From: Peribacillus frigoritolerans | GTDB lineage: Bacteria; Bacillota; Bacilli; Bacillales; DSM-1321 | DNA: 64,000 bases | Assembly (NCBI RefSeq): GCF_040250305.1 | Contig: NZ_CP158190.1 | Coordinates: forward strand, 2,016,001-2,080,000 | Direction of reading: 5' to 3' | Shown: positions 63,645 to 64,000 of the stretch, in pieces | Layout of the letters: each line of letters begins with the position of its first letter | Position numbering within the stretch: position 1 is the stretch's first letter | Notes under the pieces: generated by a model | What the model was told of the DNA's origin: nothing | What the model saw: the letters and a program-made list of their open reading frames with translations, nothing else | Database searches by the model: none | Position numbers and translations under genes: made by a program

Positions 63645-64000
63645 TTGGTAAAAAGAATACATGACCTAACAAAACCAGAAATTCAACTTGTTTACAGTCA
63701 TAGAACTTAGCGATGAGAAAGATAAGAATGGAAAGAAGAAGTGGAAGTGTCAATGTGAGTGTGGAAATATTAGATATATACTTACACCATATTTGTTGAA
63801 TCCAAATAAATATAAATCATGTGGTTGTGCCAAAGGTCAATTGTTAAGAGAAGCAAGAATACTCATGGGATGTCTAATACAAGGATTTATCATATTTGGG
63901 AAGCGATGAAGTACAGGTGTGGAAATCCAAACACGACTCAATTTATGTATTATGGTGGTCGTGGCATTAAAATATGTGAAGAATGGAAAAGTTCATTTAA
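63645..64000 (+). pseudogene. Phage-type Cys-motif/AP2-HNH-like protein, frameshifted, cut by window end
   Basis: GGAGG lies 9 bases before TTG 63645. MVKRIHDLTKPE reads into a stop. A shifted frame gives LFTVIELSDEKDKNGKKKWKCQCECGN and YKSCGCAKGQL (a CxCxCG ... CGC zinc-type motif). A third frame continues HGMSNTRIYHIWEAMKYRCGNPNT and YYGGRGIKICEEWKSSF. Together these are the N-terminal half of phage-encoded DNA-binding proteins of the HNH/AP2 group, from memory. Two frameshifts make it a likely pseudogene. The rest lies beyond the window. Confidence 0.65.

Overview
The window looks like chromosome of a spore-forming, low-GC Bacillaceae. The block at 57.0-62.4 kb (lexA, yneA, yneB, ynzC, tkt, sirA, yneF) has the same gene order as Bacillus subtilis, and there is a CotD-type spore coat gene and a WapA-like secreted RHS protein. 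Protein style and the GC-rich dispersed repeat suggest Peribacillus or a close relative, but that placement is inference.

Layout. 0-5 kb: the end of an antibiotic-resistance-type ABC-F gene, a NaK-like two-helix cation channel, a VOC protein, gene fragments (DUF6434, a PTS IIA gene with a nonsense codon) and an intact aldo/keto reductase. 5-17.5 kb: a polymorphic-toxin island. It holds a large WapA/RHS protein with a short, very basic C-terminal tip, then a cassette array of three copies of a small HExxH protein, an ankyrin protein, broken YwqG-type and HEAT-repeat genes, and copies of an 86-residue membrane protein. It ends in a frameshifted scrap of RHS core beside a second, truncated copy of the 3' end of the aldo/keto reductase. 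The island is therefore bracketed by a direct repeat of about 0.5 kb. 17.5-18.5 kb: decayed remnants of an ICEBs1/Tn916-type conjugative element and of an IS4-family transposase.

18.4-22.7 kb: a sigma-54 activator with its own AmiC-like ligand-binding domain, divergent from a textbook sigma-54 promoter that drives a small GatC/AtzG-like protein and an amidase. 22.9-27.1 kb: decayed genes (MazG-like, DUF4825, IS4 transposase, EamA fragment) among intact GNAT, XRE-cupin and EamA genes. 27.6-36.0 kb: a PucR-type regulator and a tightly packed operon of aminotransferase, CoA-transferase A and B, thiolase, M20 deacylase and amino-acid permease. It resembles the B. subtilis yod operon and reads as a route from an imported, possibly N-acylated, amino acid to acyl-CoA and acetyl-CoA. 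An IS6-family element with an amber codon in its transposase follows, abutting another copy of the island's membrane-protein module.

37-50 kb: alkC, an HPP membrane protein, a CGNR regulator, the trehalose operon treP-treA-treR (two palindromic operators with a cre site between them), an EbrAB-like SMR pair, a second DNA sliding clamp, GNAT, CotD, phosphotransferase and hydrolase genes. 50-57 kb: two signal-less LysM cell-wall hydrolases, an S24/CI-like repressor facing a Cro-like gene, a secreted lipase and a promoter-equipped RNA with tRNA-like ends and a large internal insert. This stretch reads as a decayed prophage. 57-62.4 kb: the conserved SOS/tkt block. 62.5 kb to the end: a tyrosine integrase starting at the yneF terminator and the start of a broken phage-type gene, probably the edge of another mobile element.

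Many genes carry single-base frameshifts or lone nonsense codons. Part of this may be sequencing error, but the clustering in the mobile regions argues for real decay.
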